Part shown: piece after piece, positions 10,959 to 22,831 of the stretch | Numbering within the stretch: the stretch's first letter is position 1 | How the letters are laid out: each line of letters opens with the position of its first letter | DNA from: Sinohyriopsis cumingii | Taxonomy: Eukaryota > Mollusca > Bivalvia > Unionida > Unionidae | Direction: 5' to 3' | Assembly (NCBI GenBank): GCA_028554795.2 | Contig: CM068832.1 | Span: 90,715,427 to 90,779,426, forward strand | DNA: 64,000 nt | The notes under the pieces: generated by a model | Seen by the model: only the letters and a program-made list of their open reading frames with translations | Told to the model about the DNA's origin: nothing | Databases searched by the model: none | Position numbers and translations under genes: made by a program

Positions 10959-11180
10959 TGGTTCAAAAATGGTGTTAGAGGATAATTCTCGATTGATTTG
11001 ATTGCATGCTGGAGACGAATCAGCCGGCGTATTTAAAGCGTAGGAGACATCTGTTATTTCCCGACAAATTTGCTTTCTGTCTTTAATAATTGAAAATAAC
11101 TTGCGTTCTTTTGAAAAGCCAGAAGCACGCAGTTTCTCGTACTTAGCGCATTTTGATACAGGCTTAGAAACATGCTGATT
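10959..11180 (-). CDS. candidate internal coding exon without ATG
   Basis: On the minus strand a frame opens just after an intron-like end (gtttaacag, whose TAA would be an in-frame stop) and stays open for more than 110 codons. A donor-like CCA|gtatct at 10958 would end it after 74 codons, phase 0 at both sides. The peptide is polar and balanced: KPVSKCAKYEKLRASGFSKE, then RKLFSIIKDRKQICREITD and NTPADSSPACNQINREL. No family is recognised. It shares the strand of the exons at 3653-3945 and 582-970, but its phase 0 donor does not fit the phase 1 acceptor at 3946, so an exon may be missing between them or the donor may be a different one. Confidence 0.4.
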
Positions 11181-12711
<1,531 letters not shown>

Positions 12712-12717
<6 letters not shown>

Positions 12718-13339
12718 ACTATCGGACCTCTGATTTCATGACATGAAGGTTGCGAGATTTGTGTAGCCATGTGACTCTGAATGCAAGTGGCGAGTTCCAG
12801 GTCTAATTTCATTCATCAACGCTGTAGTTTGATCTCGTCTGTCACTGAATTAAAAATATAACGAATGCTATACTCGCAATTTCTGAGAACATAAATCATA
12901 TTTATTTCGATTTCATGCAGGATGAAAGGTCATTTGTTAGCTAGGTCGGCAAGTTAGCGGTCACCCTATGCCGGTGTCGGCGAATTCCAACTTTTCGATT
13001 GGCATTGGACTCTGACCCTACACACCAACATAAATGTGTGTATATATAAGCGACACCCTACACAACTGCTCGTAAGTAAACGGAATAAAGTCTGTCTCCG
13101 GACGGTCTGGGCACATTAACCAGATGAGGACAACCACAGGATCAACAAGGGCTAGTAGATGACATTGTGTTCATTTTCGAATAAGGGTAATAGGTTGTCA
13201 GTCGAGAAGCATTCGTTCAAACGTGCTAAAATGGGCGAAGTAATTAGCTGGTTTGGCAATACACTGGTTCCGTTATTAAAAGTCCGCATTGAAGGGCTAA
13301 GGCGCTCTGGTGGTAGGCCTAGGATCCAATGGTTACTTT
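12712..13339. other. anonymous sequence
   Basis: No supported feature. A short plus-strand frame at 13159-13341 (KMGEVISWFGNTLVP) is open, but there is nothing to tie it to a gene. Confidence 0.4.
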
Positions 13340-14150
13340 GAGGGTTTTGACATTTTTGTTGCTTTTTCTGTTATAGTCATCTGGACTAAAAATACGCAAC
13401 TTATGACGAATTTTCAGGCAGATAGGTCATGTTCTCTACTCGTGCTTTGGCGGGATATTAATTCGTTTATGCCACATAGTCAACTACAACTGAAGTGTAG
13501 GGTTTGTGTCTTGGGTCACACGTTGTTACTGAGCGCCACGTGTTTCACATTCTCGTCAAGTATGAGTTTAAACACCTCCAGGGACATGACGTTATCTACC
13601 AACACCATTGATGTGTGGTACGTAATCGTATCAAGCTTGGTTTCAGTCAAGACGCAGACTTCATCTTGAATGTTGCTTTCATAGTGAGGAACAGCCAATG
13701 GGAAAAGACCACAGCCTATAACAGCGATCTCAATTACCATTGCAATCGGGACAACAGTAATGGTCTACCGAATACCAATGCCTCTCAAACTGATACCCAA
13801 GGATATGTCTGCCAGTGTGGTGTCGGTGTTATTCACCACGTTATCTGCGCGCCTGTATTTTTTGTTGTTATCGAAACAACGTCAACGTTTAGCCTCTGCA
13901 CGCAGGTCATTTTCAATCCCAAGACCTTTGTCAGTAAAAAAAACCTTTTGTGTCTTGAAGCTTTGGGCATTGCGAATTTATGACAATTCTTCTCTAAGAA
14001 GGATTATATGAAAGTTTAATTGATCTCGATAATTGGGAATGTGGGGGCACGCACATCTAACCTGTAGCCGTGGTGAACTGGCAAGGGCGATGTTGAAAAC
14101 ATTTAAGTTTCAGATCAAGAAATGACAGAAGTCTTCAACACGTTCGCACA
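13340..14150 (-). pseudogene. unrecognised degraded coding-like block
   Basis: Read on the minus strand, one frame gives coding-like peptide over some 200 codons with only a few interruptions: KTQKVFFTDKGLGIENDLRA, then ADNVVNNTDTTLADISLGIS, a hydrophobic stretch IAMVIEIAVIGCGLFPLAV and TMSLEVFK-like sequence ending LDENVKHVALSNN. Such persistence in AT-rich DNA suggests a former gene or element protein. I do not recognise it. It could be a processed host pseudogene or part of the same fossil element as the polymerase relic 3 kb away on the same strand. Confidence 0.4.
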
Positions 14151-14153
14151 GAG

Positions 14154-14712
14154 TCTCGACTAGCGTGTCTTCTGTCCGCGTTTTTAGCGATCGATTGTTT
14201 TCTGGCTGATTATGGTGATGCGACAGATCATATATTTTGAAGATCACATGGCTATTCACAAATGCCTCGTCGTATTAGAATAGCAATTGAGCCCACAACC
14301 CCACGAGGACAATACTTTGTGGTTTTGTTGCGATAGGGAAAGTACAACTACCCTTAGCTGACCTCGTTTTGTGTTAGGGCTCTGTGTGGTCTCAGTGATC
14401 AATGTCGATCATCTTTTCATCCTCGAACCAATCTCGACTAGCGTGTCTTCTGTCCGCGTTTTTAGCGATTGATTGTTTTCTGGCTGATTATGGTGATGCG
14501 ACAGAGCATATATTTTGAAGATCACATGGCTATTCACAAATACCTCGTCGTATTAGAATAGCAATTGAGCCCACAACCCCACGAGGACAATACTTTGTGG
14601 TTTTGTTGCGATAGAGAAAGTACAACTACCCTTAGCTGGCCTCGTTTTGTCTTAGGGCTCTGTGTGGTCTCAGTGATCAATGTCGATCATCTTTTCATCC
14701 TCGAACCAATCT
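14154..14712. repeat. recent 278-bp tandem duplication
   Basis: The block beginning tctcgactagcgtgtcttct at 14154 is repeated from 14432, and both copies end cctcgaaccaatct. Only a handful of single-base differences separate them (for example gatcgattg/gattgattg and atgcctcg/atacctcg). The near identity means the duplication is young, or that the copies are kept alike by conversion, or that it is an assembly duplicate. Confidence 0.95.
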
Positions 14713-15246
14713 GAACCAAAACGTGTCATTCCCTTTGTGACTTAGATATTCTTCTATCAGTGGTTTATATTTCATGTTATTCTAACTTGTATGCGATGTT
14801 TTAACTTTTATAGTGTTATGCCATCTGGTGTCTACAGTGTAATATATTGTTTTAAAAGTAAACGTGACGTGATCGCTAGTGGCAAGCACGAGGTTCCATT
14901 CTCCGTTTTCTGTAAAGCAGGGACATTATCTCCGAGCTTTAGCCTTTTATTGTTTTATCCGCTCTCGTTTCAGTCCTGGAAAACAATATCTTTGAGTACT
15001 TATTGATGTAGTTACACTAAATTCTTTAGACATAATAACTAACATACTATAAAGTTTGCATTATGCAGTTTAATCATTGACTTTATTAAGGCGTGCATGG
15101 AGGCGCAGTCTGTAAAAAAACCCATTATAATATGAAGTTTTCTAGTCCAATGAGAAATGCGCTATTCAAATGGGAAGTTGTGTACTTTAGACAGCAATAA
15201 CATAGCATTTGTTGTAACATTTATAGTTTCATTTGATGGTTAACTG

Positions 15247-15250
<4 letters not shown>
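14713..15250. other. anonymous sequence
   Basis: A plus-strand frame at 14791-15006 has no coding signature. No element is recognised. Confidence 0.45.
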
Positions 15251-15286
<36 letters not shown>

Positions 15287-15505
15287 TTTGGATTTGTAAC
15301 GTAGCTTTAACAATTTCTGCAGTGTAACCAGTTTATAGTGATATCTAGCACTTGGGCGTCATGCGGCAGACATGTAGCATGATGTCCCACCCAGTCACAA
15401 TATCCTGACACCAGGCTGACCAGTCCTAACACTAACCTCTTAATGCTGAGCGCCAAGCGAGGCAGCTGTTAGTACAATTTTTGTAAGACTTTGGTAGGAC
15501 TCGGC
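15251..15505 (-). mobile_element. SINE family 1, 5'-truncated, with (GT)n tail
   Basis: On the plus strand the element reads (GT)17, gatttggatttgtaacgtag, the body blocks ccagtcctaacactaacct and cttaatgctgagcgccaagc, and stops at ggtaggactcgg, before the tRNA-like promoter boxes. It is therefore a minus-strand copy lacking its Pol III head. Confidence 0.85.
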
Positions 15506-15892
15506 TTTAGTAAATCAGTATAAATGACTCATGTTTAATATATAGCATCACTCACAGATTATTATAATTTATAGTCAAGTATAAAGGTGTACACACTATA
15601 TATTATCATGTTTGTATATAAATATGCATGCCTTCAGTATTCATTGGTGTTATAAATACTGTATTTCCTTTGTTTTCTTTCAGTTTTGCACTGTTCCTGA
15701 TCATACTATAGACTGCTCGTTTTGTATGGCGAATTGAATAAATTCTACTAAAGTCGGATGGTAATTGTTGTCTTCGAATGTTTACGTTGGAAATATGTTT
15801 AGATATATGTTTAGTGGTGTATAGGTTGCTTCCCAATGGCTTGCTAAGGCTATTGTTGCACTTATGCAGGCTATGTGAAATTTAATTTTCAC
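15506..15892. other. anonymous sequence
   Basis: No feature is supported; by the gene model this is intron downstream of the exon at 15893-16096. Confidence 0.45.
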
Positions 15893-16096
15893 CTCCAAAA
15901 CAAGCCAAATATAGAATCGTTGAGAATCGCATCCATCAGCTGTACGTTGACGTTGCGGAAATCGCAACTGATGGCATCTTCAGCGGCTAACATAGACGCC
16001 GAGCTAATTACAAAGCTGGTTCCAGCGCTAATAATCTGATAGGAGCAAGGGTCTCTAGACATTGTGAATGAGTTCTCGTCACCCACCTCTACGGCG
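15893..16096 (-). CDS. internal coding exon of an unrecognised host gene
   Basis: The minus strand shows an acceptor (aatatattgcag) ending at 16097, then 204 bp without a stop, then a strong donor GGAG|gtgaaa at 15892. Both borders are phase 2, a common state for symmetric exons. The peptide (67 whole codons) starts AVEVGDENSFTMSRDPCSYQ, has SAGTSFVISSASMLAAEDAI, then SCDFRNVNVQLMDA and ends DSIFGLFW. Two cysteines about 27 residues apart and strand-like alternation suggest an extracellular beta-rich module, but I cannot name it. GC content is above the surroundings. Past the donor the frame stops at once, which supports splicing. Linking it to the exons at 11, 3.9 and 0.9 kb is inference from shared strand only. 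Confidence 0.55.
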
Positions 16097-16949
16097 CTGC
16101 AATATATTTATTCGAATAATGTATCTTAGTTCAGTAAATGCATCGTACGAAATAATTTGTTAATCATTTAAGGATACACATTCTTGACACAAAAATGACA
16201 TCACAACTTTCATCAATGGTTTTTCATATTTTCCAATAGTCAGCTTTAAGTTGTAATGAAATGAGAATGGCAATATTCGGTCCTTTCTTATTTGTATTTG
16301 TAATGTCAATAAGCTCCATGGCACCAGCCAAGGACGTGAAACATGATTGTCCCACGGCTATTGAAGGGCTGCTTGTTTTACTCACGTTTTCTTAGTTCTG
16401 TAAGCGAATGAATGCGACTGCGCGCGACCAGTAAAGTGCGGCACGTTAATCCAAATCACACGCTTCTTGCACAGTGTGTGTGGGGTCAAAATAAACATCA
16501 TCGTGGAACAACCATCACGCCCAACCATTCTTCAAGCAAGCAGTGCGGTGTCATTTTTGCGAACTTTGAAAATATTCTGGGCTTCATTTGAGTAAGAATC
16601 TCTGGACAAAAGTATCTGCCACACAATCTGCCGGCCAGCACAAGACCTCATATTCGACATCAGACGCCAATAAACCGTAATGATTCAGCGTGCTGTGGAC
16701 ATGACTTTGCGTGCTAATACAATCGCAGCACTCGCCTGGACATAATAAAAGACTGACCAACATCCAGTGTCTCCAACCCGGCCGCAAGTTTGTCAAAGGT
16801 GGCATAGGGCCATACTTAGTGGTTGATGGTCGTTAGTGCTTACACAAATGCCAGCTTCTTTGAAAAACGGTACTCATTTGCAATTCAAACTAGGAGGCCT
16901 TGCGATTCCGCGTTCGCTGCGTACTTCACCTTTGTGCGAAATACAATTT
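16097..16949. other. unassigned sequence, partly coding-like on the minus strand
   Basis: A minus-strand frame at 16584-16805 is open and GC-richer than average (PPLTNLRPGWRHWML, CWPADCVADTF), lying just beyond the polymerase relic on the same strand. It may be more of that fossil, but I see no motif that proves it. Confidence 0.3.
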
Positions 16950-17220
16950 ATCCATGTTGCTGTGCATAAACTGGAGGATGTCAACAAATTGGAGCTGCCC
17001 AAGTGAGAACATCATGTCCATTTCCACGTTGTTTGCAACGATGTATTTGATAACACTGTTCTGATTGTCAATCATTAGGTGACCATCGTAGCCGTACAAG
17101 CTACGAACCATAATCGCCATCTTTTCTTTCTTGATAGATGCACAACTTTAATCTACATGCTTTTTGACCTTGTCACTTTTCTTATCTGTAATATGGCAGT
17201 AATTTCTCATCCTGTCGACA
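16950..17220 (-). pseudogene. fossil family-B DNA polymerase fragment, Polinton/Maverick type
   Basis: On the minus strand the block NYCHITDK is followed by LYGYDGHLM and then MDMMFSLGQLQFVDILQFM and NMDKL. These match, in order, the DHCHITGK, GYDxHLI and SFSLGxLxFIDSxQFMxSSLxKL blocks of the exonuclease part of protein-primed polymerase B (the viral/organellar B2 family carried by Polintons). It is a short, old, broken fragment. No integrase, ATPase or capsid part was recognised nearby. Linear mitochondrial plasmids carry related polymerases, but a nuclear Polinton is the simpler source. Confidence 0.65.
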
Positions 17221-18872
17221 CCATCGAAATTTGTGCCCCTGCTATTGTCTCTATCTGTTATGATCTCATCAGAATTTCGAAACACATGACGGATCTTCAC
17301 CAACCCTCCCCGAGCCTCTGAGTGAAAGTGGCTACAGCCTCATCTTCACCCTATAATAATTGCTACTCGGTGATTATGTCACTTCGAACGACTATGTAGC
17401 AAAAGCAACATGTGCTCTAATTGACGACTTTCTATTTGTTGCTTTTTCCGGTTTGATAGCATAGCATTCCTTACGGAACGCATAACACGCTCAGTTCACC
17501 AGAAGAAGAAAAAAACACGAACGATATGCAACATGTGTAGCTTGACGATAATGGACTATATGCCAAAGTCAGCAGACATAGTTAAGAGTATAAAGTTGCA
17601 TGAGAAGACCAAATAAAGTTTCAGTCGTATGCTGACTACATTATACATGTGTATGCATATATCATTACATTAAAACAAACAGTGACATCTTGTCTCGATT
17701 CAAAACTTATTAGAAGAGACCCACACATACTCCAAGTAGTAAAAGAGGACAACCAAGATAAAAATAATTTATTCAGTTATGAATTTTACGTCAAGGAGCT
17801 AAATGCTGATGTAAAGCCAGAATAAAGATACTTTGAAGCGTCATTACAAATGTTTGCAAATTTATTGACAATTACGTATGAAAATATCTCCTAAACACGA
17901 GTATTCGATAACCGTTTAAGTGATTTCTCACAAAGTCTGGGTTACTATTTGCTCTGTGTATTTATTTGAAATATTTTGTTATCGATCAGAAACAAATTTT
18001 ATTGAGAATAATGGAGCGAATGAAAGGATGCAGAAGAAAAGGCACCAGCTGTTAGTGAATGCTAAATTTGTGCAAATAGTGGTCCTATTATTGTTTGCAT
18101 GACATGCTTTTTTCCGTCTGCTTAAGACATATTGGAATTCTGTCAAACGTGTTTTGGAAATAAAACTGTCTAACCATACATCATTTGCATCTTCAGCATT
18201 GTCTGTTTTGGAAACAGAGGCCTGTCTCTTTAAATATAACATTGATAATTGGGTCCAATTTAGATCCTTTTAAAAACTTGTTGTTACAGACCTTATCAAT
18301 ACACCGATTGAAAATAATTGCCAATTCACAGAATCTTTTTAATACAGCACAATACTGAACAGTATTGAAATAATATTTAATACGGTTGATGAAAACATGT
18401 ATTATTACAATGGTTTTACTATTTCTTAAATGTGTTCGCATTCTTTCACGAAATCATTCAAATTAAATTCTTTCCTAATTTTATATGTTCAAACATTTAT
18501 AACATTTTAACACAGAATATTCCTGTCAGCAAATTTGGTGGTTTACTTTGTTTTGTATTATTTACGACAAAGTTGGGACTCAAATTACACGAAATTGAAA
18601 TAATCTGAGAAAATCGACAGAGCTGTGCATATATTGCTCTGCTATAATTAGTATTTAAATTTCACTGTAATTTGAAATGCCTTCAATACATATGGTACAT
18701 AATTAAATATATTTATGGTAAATAATATCATTGCCTTGTCCAATATTATTAGAACTATTAAAGAATGAGCATTTTCTACTTGATGGTAAACATAATTATG
18801 TTTGTTACTAGTCGTAGACAACGATATGTTTTAATTAATACAATTCGTCGAGTTTAAAGTTTACTGTACGTG
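17221..18872. other. anonymous sequence
   Basis: Minus-strand frames at 17979-18242 and 18193-18441 overlap and are moderately coding-like (KTDNAEDANDVWLDSFISKT), but I could not tie them to a family or to clean splice sites. Nothing else is seen. Confidence 0.35.
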
Positions 18873-19603
18873 TAATTACTTTTGTAGTTCATAATAAATT
18901 TAATTACTTTTGCAGTTCAAAGTAAATTTAATTACTTTTTCAGTTCATATTAAATATAATTACTTTTGCAGTTCATAGTAAATTTAATTAATTTCGCAGT
19001 TCATAGTAAATATAATTACTTTGCAGTTCATAGTAAATTTAATTACTTTTGCAGTTCATAGTAAATATGATTACTTCTGCAATTCATAGTAAATTTAATT
19101 ACTTTTGCAGTTCATAGTAAAGTAAATATGATTACTTTTGCAGTTCATAGTAAATTTAATTACTTTTGCAGTTCATAGTAAATTTAATTACTTTTGCAGT
19201 TCATATTAAATATAATTACTTTTGCAGTTCATAGTAAATTTAATTAATTTCGCAGTTCATAGTAAATATAATTACTTTGCTGTTCATAGTAAAGTTAATT
19301 ACTTTTACAGTTTATAGTAAATATAATTACTTCTGCAGTTCATAGTAAATTTATTTACTTTTGCAGTTCATAGTAAAGTAAATATAATTACTTTTGCAGT
19401 TCATAGTAAATTTAATTACTTTTGCAGTTCATAGTAAATTTAATTACTTTTGCAGTTCATAGTAAATATACTTACTTTCGCAGTTCATAGTAAATATAAT
19501 TACTTTTGCAGTTCATAGTAAAGTAAATATAATTACTTTTGCAGTTCATAGTAAAGTAAATATAATTACTTTTGCAGTTCATAGTAAATATAATTACTTT
19601 TGC
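18873..19603. repeat. 28-bp AT-rich minisatellite, about 26 copies
   Basis: The unit is ttcatagtaaatttaattac followed by ttttgcag. Variants carry an extra aaagtaaat or change ttaa to tata. Several units share the same variant at regular spacing, indicating duplication of multi-unit blocks. Confidence 0.95.
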
Positions 19604-19709
19604 AATACGCTGAGGTAACTTTATAAGCATTAAACATATGTAAAAAAAACAAAAATTAAAAGATACCCTAGCACAATTGGCCCCACATCATACGTTCGTA
19701 TTATGACAG

Positions 19710-19745
19710 CACACACACGCGCGCGCGCACATACACGTACACACA
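19710..19745. repeat. (AC)n(GC)n compound microsatellite
   Basis: The run acacacacgcgcgcgcgcac followed by atacacgtacacac alternates purine and pyrimidine throughout, the pattern that favours Z-DNA. Confidence 0.8.
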
Positions 19746-20009
19746 ATATGTTGAAGGTAATAGGCATGTTCGTGAAAAGCACGTACCTTATGTTCATAAA
19801 CTCACACAGAAACTAATCTGCAATTTGGTTTACAATTACTTTGGGTTTGAAAATGGTCTGTCACCTCTAGACTACACCTGGGCTTCAAATGAACAGCCGA
19901 TTTAGTTTACATATTTATGTCTGTCTGTTACAGCGTTAAATATCCCAAAATCTAGATGGTCGAGGGGTGATTAGAAACATGCCTATTCGTGACATTACCA
20001 GTGAATTTT

Positions 20010-20257
20010 GGGGCCCCGAGTAGCCGAGTGGTCTAAAGTACTCACCGTTACGGATGACCTCAATCTCTTCTGTCTGCGTGGGTTCGAGTTTCGGATTCGG
20101 CCAATATGGGTATGTAAGAAAAGCTTATAACCAATATAAATGGGTCGGTGGTTCTTTCCGGAGTTTTCCCCGGGTTCTTCCTCCACCAATAATACTGGGG
20201 CCCATATATAGCCTATCTTGTGCTGAAATATGGCACCAAACCCTGCAACAACAACAA
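20010..20257 (+). mobile_element. SINE family 2, full length
   Basis: The head reads cgagtagccgagtggtctaa (A box region) and gtgggttcgagttt (B box), with a long gap between boxes like a class II tRNA (Ser/Leu type). The body has gggtcggtggttctttccgg, ttccccgggttcttcctcca and tatagcctatcttgtgctga, and the end is an (AAC)n tail. It matches 37611-37873 over its whole length, and 2511-2649 and 1478-1570 in part. Flanks gtgaatttt and ttgaatgtt may be a decayed target duplication. Confidence 0.87.
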
Positions 20258-22013
20258 TCATTGAATGTTCAACACGCATGCGACCAATACTGAATATCTT
20301 AGCATTCCTGTCATAGGAATCTATTCCAAATAGCTAATTACCGTCGAAAATAAATGTAAAAAGAGAGGGATGGGTTTCATATTGGTTCAGTATAAAAACT
20401 ATCAACTGATCAATGAATTAACACGAATACCTGTATTAAAATCTGACAAGCATGCTGTCCATAAAATCACTGGTTATTATACATTTGTATTTTTAATCTA
20501 TAAAATATTTGCATTCTTCTGCAATCCGTTTTAGTCCGATAAAATGTAGGCCATACGCATTGAAAGTCTGTAACAAATAGAAAGACAACCTTGCCCATTC
20601 GACTAAGCCTGTAACGTGAGACCGTGGTGTTGAATATGTTCTCGTCTATAACATAAGACCACGGCCGCTAAGTTTGCCAATGGTGCCTTTGTGTTAGAGC
20701 ATTCCCTGTATACTGATAGCGATATGTATGTTTTTTTTTCCACCGCCAGTTCATGTACATGACACTTATGCTTTGTACACTTCCGATTCAGTATCAATGG
20801 AAATTACTATTTGCAAGGCAATACACTCTATTCATATGTTTCTGATTTCAGTTTAATGTTAATTTTTCGTTTGTTTTCACGGATTGATTTCATGCATACT
20901 GGATTGTTTATTTATCTCTGACTGCACGCAGTGGCAACCACACGATTAATGGAAACCACATGCACAAGCAACATTCACATCAAGCGGAAGCCACGAAAAA
21001 AAAAGCAGGTTACATTTTTCGTTTCATCTAAGTACCAAAGCATTGGTGCAGTGGACTTCACAAGCGTGTAACTTAAAACAAAGCGTATTGATGATTTCGA
21101 CATACGCGCTGCAACAGGCTTGACGCCCAGGTCCGCTGGGGGAAAACATGTGGCTTACTCAGGTCTTATCCTTCATTTTGCCTTACAAGTGTCTATTTTA
21201 GTTATCATAGAACTACTCAGAATGAATCTTGGGAATAAATTTCAACATGTTATTGGTTATAAATATTTAGTTTTAAAACAAAAATAGCAAGATAGAAAGA
21301 GTTTCTTAACTACCAAAGACAAAGGTCTAAACGGATAAAAACTAAGTCTATCATATACTCGAATAAGTCAGATAGCGGTGTTCGATTGACTGAATGTCCA
21401 TACGAAGTTGTACCCAGGCATGCGATTGGTGCAGTGAAACTTTTTTTTTACAATGTGCATAGCATCCAATCAATTGCAGACTAATAAATGCAGCCAATCA
21501 ATTGTGGGCAAATAAATGCAGATCTCCGATACATACTGACAGATTATAGTGTTAAATTTGCAAAGTTAGAAATACATTCTTGACCGTGTCAATTCATGAC
21601 ATCAAGTAGGACAGCGTCATATGCATGTATGCAGTAGTGTTTAAGGCACATCATCACAAAAGTGACTATGTAGCGCCAACAACTTCATGTAGCTATTAAA
21701 CAGACTATGAGAAAATTGCAGGTCATTCTGTGCTTGACTTCAAATTTATTATTTTCTGTAGATGTACTTTGCATTTTTCACCAACGAATAATTGTTAATG
21801 AATCGTATGATGTCGAGAAATATTAAATTATATCAGCACGAAGCTTTGGCAAAGAATACACTTGAAAACAGAGCCACTTGTATTCTGCATTACGTTAGTT
21901 CAGTCTATGCCGTTTAGACGCTGGGAACATGTTCAGCTTTCCTCGAGGGAGGGACTGTGTGCATTTCATCAAACAGCAGAGTATTGGGAATTGGAGGAGA
22001 GGGTGGCGGAGCT
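20258..22013. other. anonymous sequence
   Basis: No gene or element is recognised. A minus-strand frame at 20603-20797 is open, but I cannot support it as an exon. Confidence 0.45.
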
Positions 22014-22110
22014 GTCTTGGATTTCACCATTGACCGAACGAGCTTTAGATTAGAGGTTGTTTGGATCTTACCTTTTGATCAATTGTGAAATTAAAGACTA
22101 TCCTAAAAAT
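22014..22110. repeat. foldback segment, left part of dispersed repeat F1
   Basis: The stretch tcttggatttcaccattgac, gaggttgtttggatcttacc and gtgaaattaaagactatcc matches 62447-62541 and is self-complementary end to end. The related block at 22589-22763 follows about 480 bp later, as if this copy of the repeat were split by an insertion. Confidence 0.65.
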
Positions 22111-22588
22111 GGAATCAGATCACAATTATTAGTTCCGATTCAGTACCACGAATGTAGTTCCAGTCTATTTTTAGACCATTTTTCCTGTCTTCTTTTGGTG
22201 GTGATACAAGAGTTAGATTTAGGCATTTTTTGTGTGGATTTAAAGGTATTCTTTAGAACATGAGTTTACGGTGTGTTTGGCTGAGTGTGTTTCAGTGACA
22301 GTGTACAGTGAGTAATAAGGTCTTGGTGATGATCCGGAAGTGAAATATGTGTTCCATTGCAGGCTGGTTTGTTTACAGTCCAGCCTCTCAAAGAAATGAC
22401 TGTGAACCTATGGCAAGAACTTCACCGCGAAGTCATCTTTGAAGGTATTTGAGATTAACATATGATTTGTATTGATTGTCACACAGTGGAAAGTTCAGTA
22501 TTGAGAAACAAATGTAGAGCCTATATTGTAAAATTAAACGTGTTCTGGGTCCAAATGCTCTGTGGAGATGGCCAGAGATTTGATCTAG
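22111..22588. other. sequence between the two halves of repeat F1
   Basis: The segment is absent from the 62-kb copy of repeat F1. It contains no reading frame or family that I recognise. It may be an insertion in this copy, or sequence lost from the other. Confidence 0.4.
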
Positions 22589-22763
22589 TTCGGTCAGTGT
22601 TGAAATCCAAGACTATCCAAACGTAAACGGGACTTCTCTCCTAGTACTTGTATATAAAATAAAATAATTAGCAGACGAAATTAAGACAAACTAGCAGGAC
22701 TGGAACTAACGAGGGGTGCGGACTCATGTCTCCCCATGTGTTATATTGTTTCAAGTTCCCTGT
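22589..22763. repeat. right part of dispersed repeat F1
   Basis: The block gttcggtcagtgttgaaatc, ccaagactatccaaacg, gacaaactagcaggactgga and gaggggtgcggactcatgtc matches 62515-62755 in order. Its left edge (gttcggtcagtgttgaaatc) is the near-perfect reverse complement of gatttcaccattgaccgaac at 22020-22039, so the two parts form inverted repeats about 550 bp apart. Confidence 0.7.
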
Positions 22764-22779
22764 GTGTGTGTGTGTGTGC

Positions 22780-22827
<48 letters not shown>
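22761..22827. repeat. (GT)n(GA)n compound microsatellite
   Basis: A GT run with one GC step is followed directly by a GA run of about 30 bp, at the right edge of repeat F1. Confidence 0.95.

Positions 22828-22831
<4 letters not shown>

Noticed and set aside
18193-18441. Formin-like (FH2) helix fragment on the minus strand
   Set aside because: The similarity is only in the pattern of hydrophobic residues, with no motif or splice site to back it.
18870-19610. CRISPR-like array
   Set aside because: The units are directly contiguous and vary along their whole length, with no constant repeat and unique spacer pattern. Other contiguous arrays in the window were rejected for the same reason.
20030-20100. 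Functional tRNA gene (Ser/Leu-like)
   Set aside because: A and B boxes are present, but the sequence continues into the SINE family 2 body and the tRNA fold is not complete. The same applies to the heads at 1.1, 25.6, 30.7, 37.6, 44.5 and 60.3 kb.
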